NCBI RefSeq assembly: GCF_021398735.1 | Contig: NZ_CP090349.1 | Location: 998,501-1,062,500 of the forward strand | Length of the DNA stretch: 64,000 bases | DNA from: Methylobacterium oryzae | Lineage (GTDB): Bacteria; Pseudomonadota; Alphaproteobacteria; Rhizobiales; Beijerinckiaceae | Direction: 5' to 3' | Program-made: the position numbers and the translations under genes | Shown: one piece after another, positions 55,598 through 64,000 of the stretch | How positions within the stretch are numbered: the stretch's first letter is position 1 | How the letters are laid out: each line of letters opens with the position of its first letter | Notes under the pieces: model-generated | Databases searched by the model: none | Told to the model about the DNA's origin: nothing | What the model saw: only the letters and a program-made list of their open reading frames with translations

Positions 55598-55975
55598 GCG
55601 GGATATCCTCGTCTGGCGGACGCCGGGCGCGTCCGCTCATCTGGCTCGCGGGCGGGTTATGGCGCGCGTGTGACAGTGCGGCGACAGGCCCGCGCCGCCG
55701 GAGCGGTGCCGGAGCGGTCCAGGGTCCGAGTCGCCGGAAACGCGCTCAATGGCGGCTTGCCCGTCGCCGGTCAACCGCGCCCGCGGAACCCTTCGTTAAC
55801 GTCCCCTTACCCGAAAGTCGCGCGGAGTATGAACTCAGCGCATGCGTCCCCCATCATCTGTCCAGTGGCAAGCTCGGGACGCGGGCCTCATATTGCGATG
55901 CAGCAAGGTCGCGCAGAGGGCCGCAGAAACTTGGGGAGCTTGGAAACGCCCGGGACCTCGCACCTGGAGTCCGTC

Positions 55976-56152
55976 ATGCTCGCGCTCATCACCGCCCGGA
56001 TCCCCGGCCCTGCCGTCGAGACCGCCGATCGCGATCCCGGCTTCCTGACCCTCGTCTTCGCGGTCGCCCGCACGCTGCGCGTCGGCGCGGAGAGTGCCTT
56101 CGCCCGCCGCTGCGCGCTCGCGCGCTCGATCGGTGGCCCGAATCCTCTCTGA
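55976..56152 (+). CDS. Possible small protein
   Basis: A 58-residue frame (MLALITARIPGPAVETADRD...) with CTGGAGTCC seven bases before the ATG. It has no recognised domain, and the length is small enough for chance. It is before the IalB-like gene. Confidence 0.35.
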   Translation: MLALITARIPGPAVETADRDPGFLTLVFAVARTLRVGAESAFARRCALARSIGGPNPL

Positions 56153-56254
56153 GACGCGCGCAACCCACCGGCGCCGCCTCCGGCGATTGCGTCGCCCCGG
56201 CTTGGGCATTAGGCGGCACTGCCGCCCAATGGCTCTCCGGGGGATCGTGATTCC

Positions 56255-56944
56255 ATGTCGACATTTCGTGCGCTTCTGCGTCTCAGCCTGATCGCGACGT
56301 CGCTTGCGGCGGTCCCGAACCTGGCGGCGCGCGCGCAGGATGCCGAACCCGACGCCGCTCCGGCCGCCGAGGCGCCCGCGAAGCCGAAGCCCAAGCCGCG
56401 GCCGAAGCCGGCTCCCCACAAGGCGGCCAAGCCTGCCGAGGCGGCGAAGCCCGAGGAGGCCGCCACGCCGGCGGCCGCTGCGGCGCACGCCGTGTGGCCC
56501 GCCGGCGCCAGCACCGTCAGCGAGAGCTACGGCGACTGGACGATGACCTGCACGCGCCCGAGCGACAAGGTCACCTGCATCGTGGCCCAGTCCCAGGGCG
56601 ATTCGCGGACCGGCCGGCGCAAGTTCGGCTTCGAACTGCAGACGCCCGCGAACGGCCGGGCCGAGGGGATCGTGCTGATGCCCTTCGGGCTCGCCATCGA
56701 GCCGGGCGTGACCTTCAAGCTCGACGAGCAGACCCTCGGCAAGGGCGCCCCCTACACGACCTGCAGCGCCGAGGGCTGCATCGTGGCGATCAGCTTCCCG
56801 ACGCTCGCCCTCGACGGCATGCGCACCGCCAAGGCCCTCACCGTGACCGGCGAGAAGGCGGGCGGGACCGAGCCGGCCACCGTCACGGTGCCCCTGACGG
56901 GCTTCTCGCAGGCCTTCGATCGCGCCGTCGCCCTCGGCGGCTGA
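56255..56944 (+). CDS. Invasion-associated locus B (IalB) family protein
   Basis: A 229-residue periplasmic protein. It has a signal peptide (residues 1-26), a Pro/Lys/Ala-rich linker (residues about 35-85, PKPKPRPKPAP), and a C-terminal IalB domain: SYGDWTMTCTRPSDKVTCIVAQSQ, GFELQTPANGRAEGIVLMPFGLAI, YTTCSAEGCIVAISF with paired cysteines. The exact role is unknown. The family occurs in many alphaproteobacteria and is not by itself a sign of virulence. Confidence 0.88.
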   Translation: MSTFRALLRLSLIATSLAAVPNLAARAQDAEPDAAPAAEAPAKPKPKPRPKPAPHKAAKPAEAAKPEEAATPAAAAAHAVWPAGASTVSESYGDWTMTCTRPSDKVTCIVAQSQGDSRTGRRKFGFELQTPANGRAEGIVLMPFGLAIEPGVTFKLDEQTLGKGAPYTTCSAEGCIVAISFPTLALDGMRTAKALTVTGEKAGGTEPATVTVPLTGFSQAFDRAVALGG

Positions 56945-57081
56945 GCCGCGCGGCGGCCCGCGGCCTTTTCCGGTTACGGTTAAGCCAGCGTTAGCCGCGG
57001 TCGAGCAGGATCCCGCCGAGAAGTGGCGCCGCGCGCCGCGGTCCCTCGGGTGCCGCGCGCCGGGTTCGGATCGGCGAGGCG

Positions 57082-60000
57082 ATGGGATCGGTGGGCGGGC
57101 GACCCCGGAACGGTCGAGGACGCGGCGCGCGGGTGCTGACCGCGGCGCTGGCGCTGCTCGCCCTTCTGGCAGGGATCGCGCCCGCGCTGGCCGCGCGGCT
57201 CGTCAGCACCAAGGGCAGCGAGGTCGGCACCGGGGCCGGCGGCTACGGCCGGATCGTGCTCACCTTCGACAAGCCGGTCGCGGTCAAGGCGAAGCTCGCC
57301 GGCGGCGTCCTGCTCCTGAGCTACGGCGAGCGGGTGGCGCCCGGGCCCGAGCACCTCACGGACGAGATGCCGGCCTTCATCGCTAGCGTCCGCCGCGATC
57401 CCGACGGCACGGGGCTCCGCCTCGCCCTGCAGCGCCCTTACCGGGCCAACGTCCAGTCGGCCGGCGAGCGCGTGTTCGTGGACCTGCTTCCGGAGGGGTG
57501 GTCCGGCCTCATGCCGCCGCTGCCGGCCGAGGTGATTGCCGACCTCGCCCGCCGGGCCCGGGCGGCCGAGGAGGCGCTCAGGGCGCGCACGCCGGAGCCG
57601 GTGCGCCGGGCGCTGTCGCTCGAGCTCGCGCTGCTTCCGACCCTGACGCGGCTGTCGCTGCGCCTCCCCGCGGAGGCCGTCTCCACGGTGACCGCCGAGG
57701 GATCCGTGACGCGCGTGCGGGTGATCGGCGCCTGGACGATCGATCCGAGCGGCACCCGCGGCCGTCCGCGCCCCGGAATCGCCAAGCTGGCGACGGAGAC
57801 CGACACGAACTCGGCGAGTCTGCTGATCACGCCCGAGGACGGGTTCAGGATCGGCACCGAGCGCGAGGACGGCGCCATGTACGTGGACGTGGTCCGCCCC
57901 AAGCCTCCGGAGCCGGCCGCGACCGCCGTCGACGTGCCGGGTCCCGCCGCCGCGAAGCAGGCGCCGCCGCTGCCGGTCGCGCCGCGCCCGGCCCAGGTCA
58001 GTGCGCCAGTCACTGCGCCAGTCACGGCGCCCGTCGCTGCGCCAGTCACTGCGCCGGCGGTCGCGCCGCGCCCCCCCGAGCCGCCGCCGACGCGCCGGGC
58101 CGGCGGCGGCTTGCTCTTCCCGTTTCAAACCCTCCCGCCGGCGGTCCTGTTCGAGCGCGGCGGGATCGCGACGCTGGTCTTCGAGACCGCCGAGCCGGTG
58201 GTCGTCCCGCCGGCGAGCCAGGGCCTCGCGCCGATGGGCGCACCCGCCCGGACGGGGCCGCTCACGGTCGTGCGGTTCCCGGTTCCGCCGGGTCGGCTCG
58301 TCGATCTCAACGCCGTCACCACCGGGACCGGCGTGGCCTGGGAACTCTCGGCGGGCAGTGCGCTGAGTCCGAGCGACACGATCGATCCCGTCCGCAAGCC
58401 CGATCCGTCCGGCCGCATCGCCGTCACCCTGACGCTGCCGCATCCCGGATCGGCGACGTGGCTCGCCCTCGACGATGAGCGGATCGCGGTGGTCACGTCG
58501 GCCGCGCAGCGCCCCGTCGGCAATCCGAAGAACCGTCGCTTCGTCGATTTCGAGATCCTGCCGAGCCGGCACGGCCTCGCGGTGCTCGCCGGCGCCGACG
58601 ATCTGGCGGTGCGGCCCGAACTCGACGGCGTCTCGATCGGCCGCGAGGGCGGACTCGCCGCGTCCATGGCGGCGCGCAAGCCGGACGTGGCGCTCGTCGA
58701 CGCGGGGGCCCTCGCGATCGCGAAGGAGCCCTGGGAGCGCGCCAGGATGGGGAATGTCCGCGCGACCCTGCGCGGCCTCTTCGACGCGGCCGTCGCGGCG
58801 ACGCCGACCGAGCGCGGTCCGGCCCGCTTGGCGCTGGCCCGCGCGGATCTCGCCAACGGCCTCGATTACGAGGGCCTCACCGCACTGGAGATCGCGGCCG
58901 CCGACGATCCGCTCCTGGCCATCCAGCGCGACACCGCCGTCCTGCGGGGCATCGCCCTGGTCCGGATCGGCCGGAGCGCGGAGGCGCTGAAGGCCCTCAG
59001 CGTCCCGCTCCTGAGCGACGATCGCGAGGCCGCCCTGTGGCGCGCGATGGCCTCGGCCGGGGCGGGCGACTGGAAGACGGCGGAAACGGGCTTCCTCAAG
59101 GTGCTGCCGCTGGCCGACGGCTATCCCGCGGACGTCGCGCAGACGATCCGGGCCCGGGCCGCCGAATCGGCGATCGAGAACGGCGATGCCGAGACCGCTG
59201 CCGCGCGCGCCGAGGCCGAGCGCGACCTGCCGCCCTGGATCCGCGACCGGCTGGCGATGGTCCGCGCCCGCGTGGCCGAGGCGACCGGCCAGACCGAGGC
59301 GGCCCTGGACGCCTACGCGCGCCTCGACAACTCGGCCGTCCGCCCGGTCTCGGTCGAGGCCGCGCTGAGGGGCGCGCTCCTGGCGCAGGCCTCCGGCAAG
59401 CTCGCGCCCGACGCCGCCATCGAGCGGCTGGAGCGGCTCGCCCTGACCTGGCACGGGGGCCCGGTCGAGGACGGCATCACCGCCGGTCTCGCCCGCCTCT
59501 ATCTCGCCGCCGGCCGGTGGCGCGACGCTTTCACGGTGGTGCGCCGGGCCAACGTCTTCGCGCCGAACGCCCCAGCGACCGCGGCGCTGGCGCGGGACGC
59601 GCAGACGGCCTTCGAGAACCTCTACCTCACCGACAAGGGCGACAAGCTCTCCGGGATCGAGGCCGTGTCGCTTTTCTTCGATTTCCGTGAGCTGAGCCCG
59701 ATCGGGCGGCGCGGCGACGAGGTGGTGCGCCGTCTGGCCGACCGCCTCGTGACCCTCGACCTCCTCGATTCGGCCGCCGATCTGCTGCAGTACCAGATCG
59801 ACAACCGCCTCACCGGCCCGGCGCGATCCGCGGTGGCGGCGCGCCTCGCGACGGTCCGGCTGATGGACGACAAGCCGATGGAGGCCCTGAAGATCCTCGA
59901 CGCCACCGAGCTGCCCGAGCTTCCGGGCGAACTCAAGCGCGCCCGCGGGCTGGTCCGCGCCAGGGCCCTGTCGGACCTGACCCGCACCGACCTCGCGCTG

Positions 60001-60513
60001 GAAACGATCGAGGACGAGAGCGGTCCGGATATCGAGCGTCTTCGCGCCGACATTTACTGGGGCGCGCGCCGCTGGCGCGAGGCCGGGGAGGCCCACGAGG
60101 CCCTGCTGGGCGATACGTGGCAGTCCGGCCAGCCGCTGGACGATCAGGCGCGCGCCGACATCGTGCGCGCCGCGATCGCCTACGATCTCGCGCACGAGGC
60201 CGTGGGCCTGGAGCGGCTGAAGGCGAAATTCTCTGAGGGGATGGCGGCGAGCCCGGACGCCCGCACCTTCGCGCTCCTGACCGGCACCGACCCGACCCGG
60301 GCACCGGGCTTCCGGGACATCGCGGCGCGCGCCACGAAGGTCCAGACGCTGTCGGCCTTCCTCGCCGAGTATCGCAAGCGCTATCCGGATGCCGCCGCGC
60401 CCGCGCGCGGTCGACCCGAGGCGCCGGGTGCAGGCGGCGAGGCGCCCGCCGCCGGTGCCCAGGGCGGACAGCAGCAGAGCAGCGCCGGGACACCCGGCGC
60501 GCCGCCCGGGTGA
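57082..60513 (+). CDS. Large exported repeat protein (AMIN-like plus TPR-like)
   Basis: A 1143-residue protein with a signal peptide (residues 18-37), an N-terminal beta-rich region (YGRIVLTFDKPVAVKAKLAGGVLLLSYGE), a low-complexity APVTAPV repeat near residues 310-325, and a long helical TPR-like region from about residue 560 to 1080 (ALERLALTWHGG, AARLATVRLMDDKPMEALKIL). The C-terminus is Gly/Ala/Gln-rich. Similar proteins are linked to flagellar gene regions in alphaproteobacteria; fliP is 500 bases away, convergent. Function unknown. It overlaps the following kinase gene by four bases (GTGA). Confidence 0.72.
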   Translation: MGSVGGRPRNGRGRGARVLTAALALLALLAGIAPALAARLVSTKGSEVGTGAGGYGRIVLTFDKPVAVKAKLAGGVLLLSYGERVAPGPEHLTDEMPAFIASVRRDPDGTGLRLALQRPYRANVQSAGERVFVDLLPEGWSGLMPPLPAEVIADLARRARAAEEALRARTPEPVRRALSLELALLPTLTRLSLRLPAEAVSTVTAEGSVTRVRVIGAWTIDPSGTRGRPRPGIAKLATETDTNSASLLITPEDGFRIGTEREDGAMYVDVVRPKPPEPAATAVDVPGPAAAKQAPPLPVAPRPAQVSAPVTAPVTAPVAAPVTAPAVAPRPPEPPPTRRAGGGLLFPFQTLPPAVLFERGGIATLVFETAEPVVVPPASQGLAPMGAPARTGPLTVVRFPVPPGRLVDLNAVTTGTGVAWELSAGSALSPSDTIDPVRKPDPSGRIAVTLTLPHPGSATWLALDDERIAVVTSAAQRPVGNPKNRRFVDFEILPSRHGLAVLAGADDLAVRPELDGVSIGREGGLAASMAARKPDVALVDAGALAIAKEPWERARMGNVRATLRGLFDAAVAATPTERGPARLALARADLANGLDYEGLTALEIAAADDPLLAIQRDTAVLRGIALVRIGRSAEALKALSVPLLSDDREAALWRAMASAGAGDWKTAETGFLKVLPLADGYPADVAQTIRARAAESAIENGDAETAAARAEAERDLPPWIRDRLAMVRARVAEATGQTEAALDAYARLDNSAVRPVSVEAALRGALLAQASGKLAPDAAIERLERLALTWHGGPVEDGITAGLARLYLAAGRWRDAFTVVRRANVFAPNAPATAALARDAQTAFENLYLTDKGDKLSGIEAVSLFFDFRELSPIGRRGDEVVRRLADRLVTLDLLDSAADLLQYQIDNRLTGPARSAVAARLATVRLMDDKPMEALKILDATELPELPGELKRARGLVRARALSDLTRTDLALETIEDESGPDIERLRADIYWGARRWREAGEAHEALLGDTWQSGQPLDDQARADIVRAAIAYDLAHEAVGLERLKAKFSEGMAASPDARTFALLTGTDPTRAPGFRDIAARATKVQTLSAFLAEYRKRYPDAAAPARGRPEAPGAGGEAPAAGAQGGQQQSSAGTPGAPPG

Positions 60514-60989
60514 GCGCGGCGGTCGTCGTCGACCCGGACGCCTTCCTCGAGACCGAGCGCGGCCGCGTCTGGACGCCCGAACGGAACGCCGAGGCGTGGC
60601 GGCTGGCCCTCGCGGCGCTGCGCGCGGCGCTCGCCGCGGACTCGGTCGAGCGGCTCGTGGTCGTGTGCGGGCTGCAGGGGGCCGGCAAATCGACCTGGAT
60701 CGCCCGGCAGCGGCCCCGGCTCGGCCGCGTCTACTTCGACGCCGCCTTGCCCGGCCGGCGGCACCGTGCGCCGATCCTCGCCATCGCGCGAGCCTGCGGC
60801 GTTGCCGCGGAGGCGGTTTGGATCCGCGCGCCGCTCGCGGTCGCCCTCGAGGGGAATCGGCGGCGCGCCGCCGACCGACAGGTTCCCGAAGAGAGCATCC
60901 GCTCCGTCGACCGTCTGTTCGAGCCGCCGTCGCGCGCGGAGGGCTTCGCGGCGGTCCGGATCGTCGACGCGACGTCCCGCGCCGGCTGA
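60510..60989 (+). CDS. P-loop kinase-like ATPase (zeta/PNK type)
   Basis: A 159-residue single-domain P-loop protein with Walker A VVVCGLQGAGKSTWIARQR and a basic segment RHRAPILAIARACG, like the polynucleotide-kinase/zeta-toxin family. The GTG start overlaps the stop of the large repeat protein (GTGA), so the two are translated together. No antitoxin-like gene is next to it, so a toxin role is not supported. Confidence 0.72.
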   Translation: MSAAVVVDPDAFLETERGRVWTPERNAEAWRLALAALRAALAADSVERLVVVCGLQGAGKSTWIARQRPRLGRVYFDAALPGRRHRAPILAIARACGVAAEAVWIRAPLAVALEGNRRRAADRQVPEESIRSVDRLFEPPSRAEGFAAVRIVDATSRAG

Positions 60990-61008
60990 CGGCCCGGCAC
61001 GGCCGCCG

Positions 61009-61800
61009 TCAGCCGCCGTAGCTCTGGACCAGGGAGCCGGCCACCAGGGTCCAGCCGTCGACCAGCACGAAGAAGATCAGCTTGAACGGCAGCGCGACCG
61101 TGGCCGGCGGGACCATCATCATGCCGACCGCCATCAGCACCGAGGCGACCACGAGGTCGATGATCAGGAACGGGATGAACAGAAGGAAGCCGATCTCGAA
61201 GGCGCGGCGCAGCTCCGAGATCATGAAGGCCGGCGTGACGATCTCCAGGCCGACATCCTCGGGGCCCTTCGGTGTCGGCACCTTGGCGAGGTCGAGGAAC
61301 AGCTTCAGGTCCTTCTCGCGGACGTTGCGCAGCATGAAGGTCTTGAACGGCGCCGAGGCGCGCTCGAACGCCTGCGCCTGCGTGATCCGGCCGGCGATCA
61401 GCGGCTCGATACCGGCGCTGTAGGCGGCGCGGCCGGTCGGGGCCATCACGAAGGCGGTCAGGAACAGCGCGAGGCTGACGAGCACCGCTGTCGGCGGCGC
61501 CGTCTGGGTGCCCAGCGCCGACCGCAGGATCGACAGCACGACGACGATGCGGGTGAAGGCCGTGGCCATCACCAGCACCGAGGGGGCCACCGCCAGGACG
61601 GTGATCAGCGCCACGAGCTGGAGGGCGCGCTCGGTGGTGCCGCCGGCACCGAGATCGAGGGTGACGCTCTGCGCGAGGGCCGGACCGGCGGCGAGCACTC
61701 CGCCGGCCAGCGCGACCAGTGCGGCGAGCGCGACCGGCGGCAGGCGCAGATTCGGGACCTGGCGCATCGGGCGTGTCGGCACGGGAAGGTCTCGAGTCAC
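61009..61800 (-). CDS. fliP: Flagellar export-apparatus protein FliP
   Basis: A 263-residue protein with a cleavable signal peptide (to about residue 43) and FliP motifs: PSVLVMATAFTRIVVVLSILRSALGTQ and FLLFIPFLIIDLVVASVLMAVGMMMVPP, FKLIFFVLVDGWTLVAGSLVQSY. FliP forms the core of the type III secretion pore of the flagellum. The GTG start lies within the stop of the UPF0104 gene (GTGA overlap); ATG at 61767 is an alternative. No other flagellar gene is in the window, so fliP is separated from its usual partners. Confidence 0.92.
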   Translation of the reverse strand: MTRDLPVPTRPMRQVPNLRLPPVALAALVALAGGVLAAGPALAQSVTLDLGAGGTTERALQLVALITVLAVAPSVLVMATAFTRIVVVLSILRSALGTQTAPPTAVLVSLALFLTAFVMAPTGRAAYSAGIEPLIAGRITQAQAFERASAPFKTFMLRNVREKDLKLFLDLAKVPTPKGPEDVGLEIVTPAFMISELRRAFEIGFLLFIPFLIIDLVVASVLMAVGMMMVPPATVALPFKLIFFVLVDGWTLVAGSLVQSYGG

Positions 61801-62864
61801 GGACGGTCGCAGGTGGGTGTGGCCGGGCGAACGCCGGCGCGGCGGGCCTCGAGATTCTGCCAGACGAGGAGGGCCGGCAGGCCGAGCACCACGTCGGGCA
61901 CGCGGCGGGCGAGCGACAGGGCGAGGGCGGTCCCCGCGTCGATGCCGAACAGGCCGCAGACCAGCACCAGCCCGCCCTCCTGGACGCCGAGCCCGCTCGG
62001 GACCACGAAGGCGGCGGCCTTGATCGCCTGGCTCAGCGCCTCGATCACCAGAATGTCGGCCCAGCCGACATGGTCCACGCCGATGCAGGCGAGGACGACC
62101 CCGACCTCGACCGTGCCGAGCAGCCAGGCCAGGGCGTGGAGCGCGAGCGACTGGGCGAGGTGGCCCCGGCGGCCCGGAGCCCAGACCGTGTCCAGGGCGC
62201 CCTGGATCCGGCGGTTCGGCTCGGGGCGCGCCTCGGCGTCGCGCACGAAGCGCCGGCCGAGGGCGGCGAGGCGATCCTCGAGCACCCGCACGATGCCGGT
62301 CCGCTGGAGGGCGAAGAAGGCCGCCACCGCCAGCCCGGCCACGACGAGCGTCCGCAGCGTCCAGCTGGCCAGGGCGGCCGCTTCGGCGCCCTCGACCCGG
62401 CTCAGGAGGCCGGCGCCGAGGCCGGCGAACAGGGCGAGCGTTCCCACCTGAAACAGCATGTCGGCCAGCACGGAGGCGGCCGCCAGGGAGCCGGCGACGC
62501 CCCAGAAGGTGAGGAGGCGGGCGCCCAGCACGTCGCCGCCCACCGAGGCCACGGGCAGCAGCACGTTGATGCCTTCGCGGACGAAGCGCAGGATCATGCA
62601 GGCCGAAGCCGTCGCGGGCGCCAGCCCGTCGAGAATGCGCGCCCAGGCGAGGCCGCAGAGCAGGATCACCACGATCCGCACCAGCGTGACGCCGGCGAAG
62701 CCCGCCACGCCGATCCGTCCGAAGGCCGCGGCCACCGCGGCGAGATCGTTGGTCGCCACGAGCCAGACGGCGAGGCCGAGGCCGATCAGGGTGCCGAACA
62801 GCGGCAGGCGACGCAGCACGGCGTGGGCCGCCCGCCGCTTCCGGGAAACAGGGTCGCCGGTCAC
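61797..62864 (-). CDS. HpnL/UPF0104-type (lysylphosphatidylglycerol synthase TM) membrane protein
   Basis: A 355-residue membrane protein with about eight helices and family motifs ARILDGLAPATASACMILRFVREGINVLLPVASVGGD and AFVVPSGLGVQEGGLVLVCGLFGI. The HpnL subgroup is associated with hopanoid synthesis in alphaproteobacteria; others are lipid flippase-like. Coupled to fliP by a four-base overlap, an unusual pairing. Confidence 0.82.
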   Translation of the reverse strand: MTGDPVSRKRRAAHAVLRRLPLFGTLIGLGLAVWLVATNDLAAVAAAFGRIGVAGFAGVTLVRIVVILLCGLAWARILDGLAPATASACMILRFVREGINVLLPVASVGGDVLGARLLTFWGVAGSLAAASVLADMLFQVGTLALFAGLGAGLLSRVEGAEAAALASWTLRTLVVAGLAVAAFFALQRTGIVRVLEDRLAALGRRFVRDAEARPEPNRRIQGALDTVWAPGRRGHLAQSLALHALAWLLGTVEVGVVLACIGVDHVGWADILVIEALSQAIKAAAFVVPSGLGVQEGGLVLVCGLFGIDAGTALALSLARRVPDVVLGLPALLVWQNLEARRAGVRPATPTCDRP

Positions 62865-62919
62865 GGTGTGCGGGCCTCGCGTCGAGAGGCGGGCAAGAGC
62901 GCGCTCCAGGTTGTGCCGG

Positions 62920-63363
62920 TCAGCGGACCGGCGGCGATTCGTCGGGTGGTATCGCCGCTAGAGCGGTATTGGGGCCGAATTCGGGGACCCTGCGACGCGG
63001 CAGGACGGGATTGAGCACCGCGGCGAGCGCCTCGGCGGGCCCGGCGGCGGGATCGAGCAGGACGACCCGGCCCTCGGCCAGGCTCGCGCCGGTCGCGACC
63101 GCCACGGCGCGCTTCGGACAGGGGCCGAGGCAGCCCGATTCCACGATGCGCAACTTCCGCCGGCGTCCGCCGCCGCCGTCGCGGGCGGCCCGCTTCCCGG
63201 CCTTCTTCAGCAGCGCGCAGACGTCCCGCCCGCGCAGGCCCTGCCGCTTCGCGCATTTCGAGCAGACGACGACGATCTCGGAGAGTTTGGTCTTGGCCGT
63301 GCGGCCGGTCGGGCAGCCATCAGGGGAGCCATCCGGGGCCGCGGCACGCGGTTCTGTCATCAT
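62920..63363 (-). CDS. Thioredoxin-like [2Fe-2S] protein
   Basis: A 147-residue protein with cysteines in VVVCSKCAKRQG, CALLKK and GCLGPCPKRAVAV. This is the ligand pattern of [2Fe-2S] thioredoxin-like ferredoxins (NuoE/FdsG relatives). It also has Gly/Arg-rich and Pro-rich linkers. Electron partner unknown. Confidence 0.75.
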   Translation of the reverse strand: MMTEPRAAAPDGSPDGCPTGRTAKTKLSEIVVVCSKCAKRQGLRGRDVCALLKKAGKRAARDGGGGRRRKLRIVESGCLGPCPKRAVAVATGASLAEGRVVLLDPAAGPAEALAAVLNPVLPRRRVPEFGPNTALAAIPPDESPPVR

Positions 63364-63554
63364 TCAGAGACTGTAGGACGCGATACCGACCCCGGGCTAC
63401 GGCGCCCGTCGCCGCGGTGCAGCAGCCGGGCGGCGGGCGGGCTGGGCGCCATAAAAAGGGCCTAAAAGAACGGGATTCCGGTAACCGCGCACGGGCCGCC
63501 CCTCGGCCGGCGCCGCGGCAGCGGAACCGGCGCAGACCCAGGAACAAAGAGCGG

Positions 63555-64000
63555 ATGAGCTTCGACGACGTCAAGGACGACACGCGCGAAGGCGAGATCG
63601 TGACGTTCGCCGCTCCGACCATGACGGAGCTGCGGCGCAGCGCGGAGACGATCCGGCCGGTGCCGGAGAAGCGGACTGCCCGGGCCCTCGTGGCGACCGT
63701 GCGGCAGCGCCTCGACTGGAGCCGTCTGCCGGGCCTGCGTCCCCGCGAGGAGGACACCTCGACCTACGGCGCGCGGATCATCCGCCGCGTCGGCCTGTTC
63801 GTGCTCCTGCCGACCCTGGTGGTCGGCCTGTACCTGTTCGCGTTCGCGTCCAATCAGTACGTCGCGGAAGCCCAGTTCGCGGTCCGCGGCAACGTCGAGC
63901 CGATGGAGAACATCTCGCTCGGCCAGTACACGAACCTCATCCAGAAGCACAACAGCCAGGACAGCTTCATCGTCCGCGACTACATCAACAGCCAGACGCT
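63555..64000 (+). CDS. KpsE-like capsule polysaccharide export protein, N-terminal part (cut by window end)
   Basis: The first 148 codons of a gene that continues past the window. A cytoplasmic N-terminus is followed by a transmembrane helix at about residues 78-98 (GLFVLLPTLVVGLYLFAFAS) and a periplasmic start (SNQYVAEAQFAVRG), the pattern of Wzz/KpsE polysaccharide co-polymerase or export proteins. The ATG at 63555 is the first of the frame with family character. The other capsule genes are presumably to the right. Confidence 0.78.
   Translation, partial: MSFDDVKDDTREGEIVTFAAPTMTELRRSAETIRPVPEKRTARALVATVRQRLDWSRLPGLRPREEDTSTYGARIIRRVGLFVLLPTLVVGLYLFAFASNQYVAEAQFAVRGNVEPMENISLGQYTNLIQKHNSQDSFIVRDYINSQT

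Noticed and set aside
60510..60989. Zeta toxin of a toxin-antitoxin pair
   Set aside because: The P-loop fold is compatible, but the gene is coupled to a large exported protein and no small antitoxin-like gene is adjacent.

Overview
The window is GC-rich, tightly packed DNA of a pink-pigmented Methylobacterium/Methylorubrum-type alphaproteobacterium. The diagnostic content is a PhyR whose receiver aspartate falls at residue 190, a NepR gene divergent from it, a four-gene NAD-linked molybdenum formate dehydrogenase of the fdh2CBAD type, AcpXL (the very-long-chain acyl carrier protein of rhizobial lipid A), homospermidine synthase, and two squalene/phytoene-desaturase-like proteins with a glycosyltransferase and an acyltransferase, as expected for C30 carotenoid esters. 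No rRNA, tRNA or CRISPR array was seen.

Layout. 0-4.5 kb: two unknown small membrane proteins, then a PepSY-like exported protein, an OmpR-type regulator, a PrpF-type isomerase translationally coupled to it, and the sensor kinase (FeuP/FeuQ-like). 4.7-9.4 kb: ccmI-ccmE-ccmF-ccmH for cytochrome c maturation. 9.5-17.5 kb: a glutathione transferase, the formate dehydrogenase operon, and a 3-oxoacid CoA-transferase on the other strand. 17.8-21.4 kb: AsmA-like, DUF1499 and metallo-beta-lactamase-fold proteins.

21.6-28.3 kb is the most remarkable part, a general stress response hub. nepR and phyR are divergent, and I find seven matches to the EcfG promoter pattern GGAAC-N16/17-CGTT between 21.87 and 24.93 kb (one with GGTT), each placed before a start codon or, in one case, before an intrinsic terminator with no reading frame between. 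An eighth lies at 28.3 kb. They assign to the stress regulon a 58-residue protein, a DUF1328 membrane protein, nepR, phyR, an unrecognised exported protein, a KGG-type protein, a 97-residue anchored protein (probably leaderless), and an approximately 90-nt candidate small RNA.

25.3-35.5 kb: SCO-like protein, cyclic-nucleotide-binding protein, L,D-transpeptidase, nuclease, AI-2E-type transporter, an acpXL-fabZ-like-ketosynthase-like operon whose ketosynthase lacks its catalytic residues, cold-shock protein and NAD kinase. At 35.4-37.6 kb an IS21-family element has inserted into the 3' end of cutA. It left a 5-bp target duplication, and the missing cutA tail lies on the far side. 38-49 kb: the carotenoid region in two leftward operons, one including an ABC exporter and a DUF2141 protein. 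49-56 kb: AraC-type regulator, rRNA/tRNA methyltransferase-like protein, MaoC hydratase, short cation-efflux protein, phosphoesterase, outer-membrane-like protein and homospermidine synthase. 56-64 kb: IalB-like protein, a 1143-residue repeat protein coupled to a P-loop kinase, a lone fliP coupled to an HpnL/UPF0104 membrane protein, a [2Fe-2S] protein, and the start of a KpsE-like polysaccharide export protein cut by the window end.
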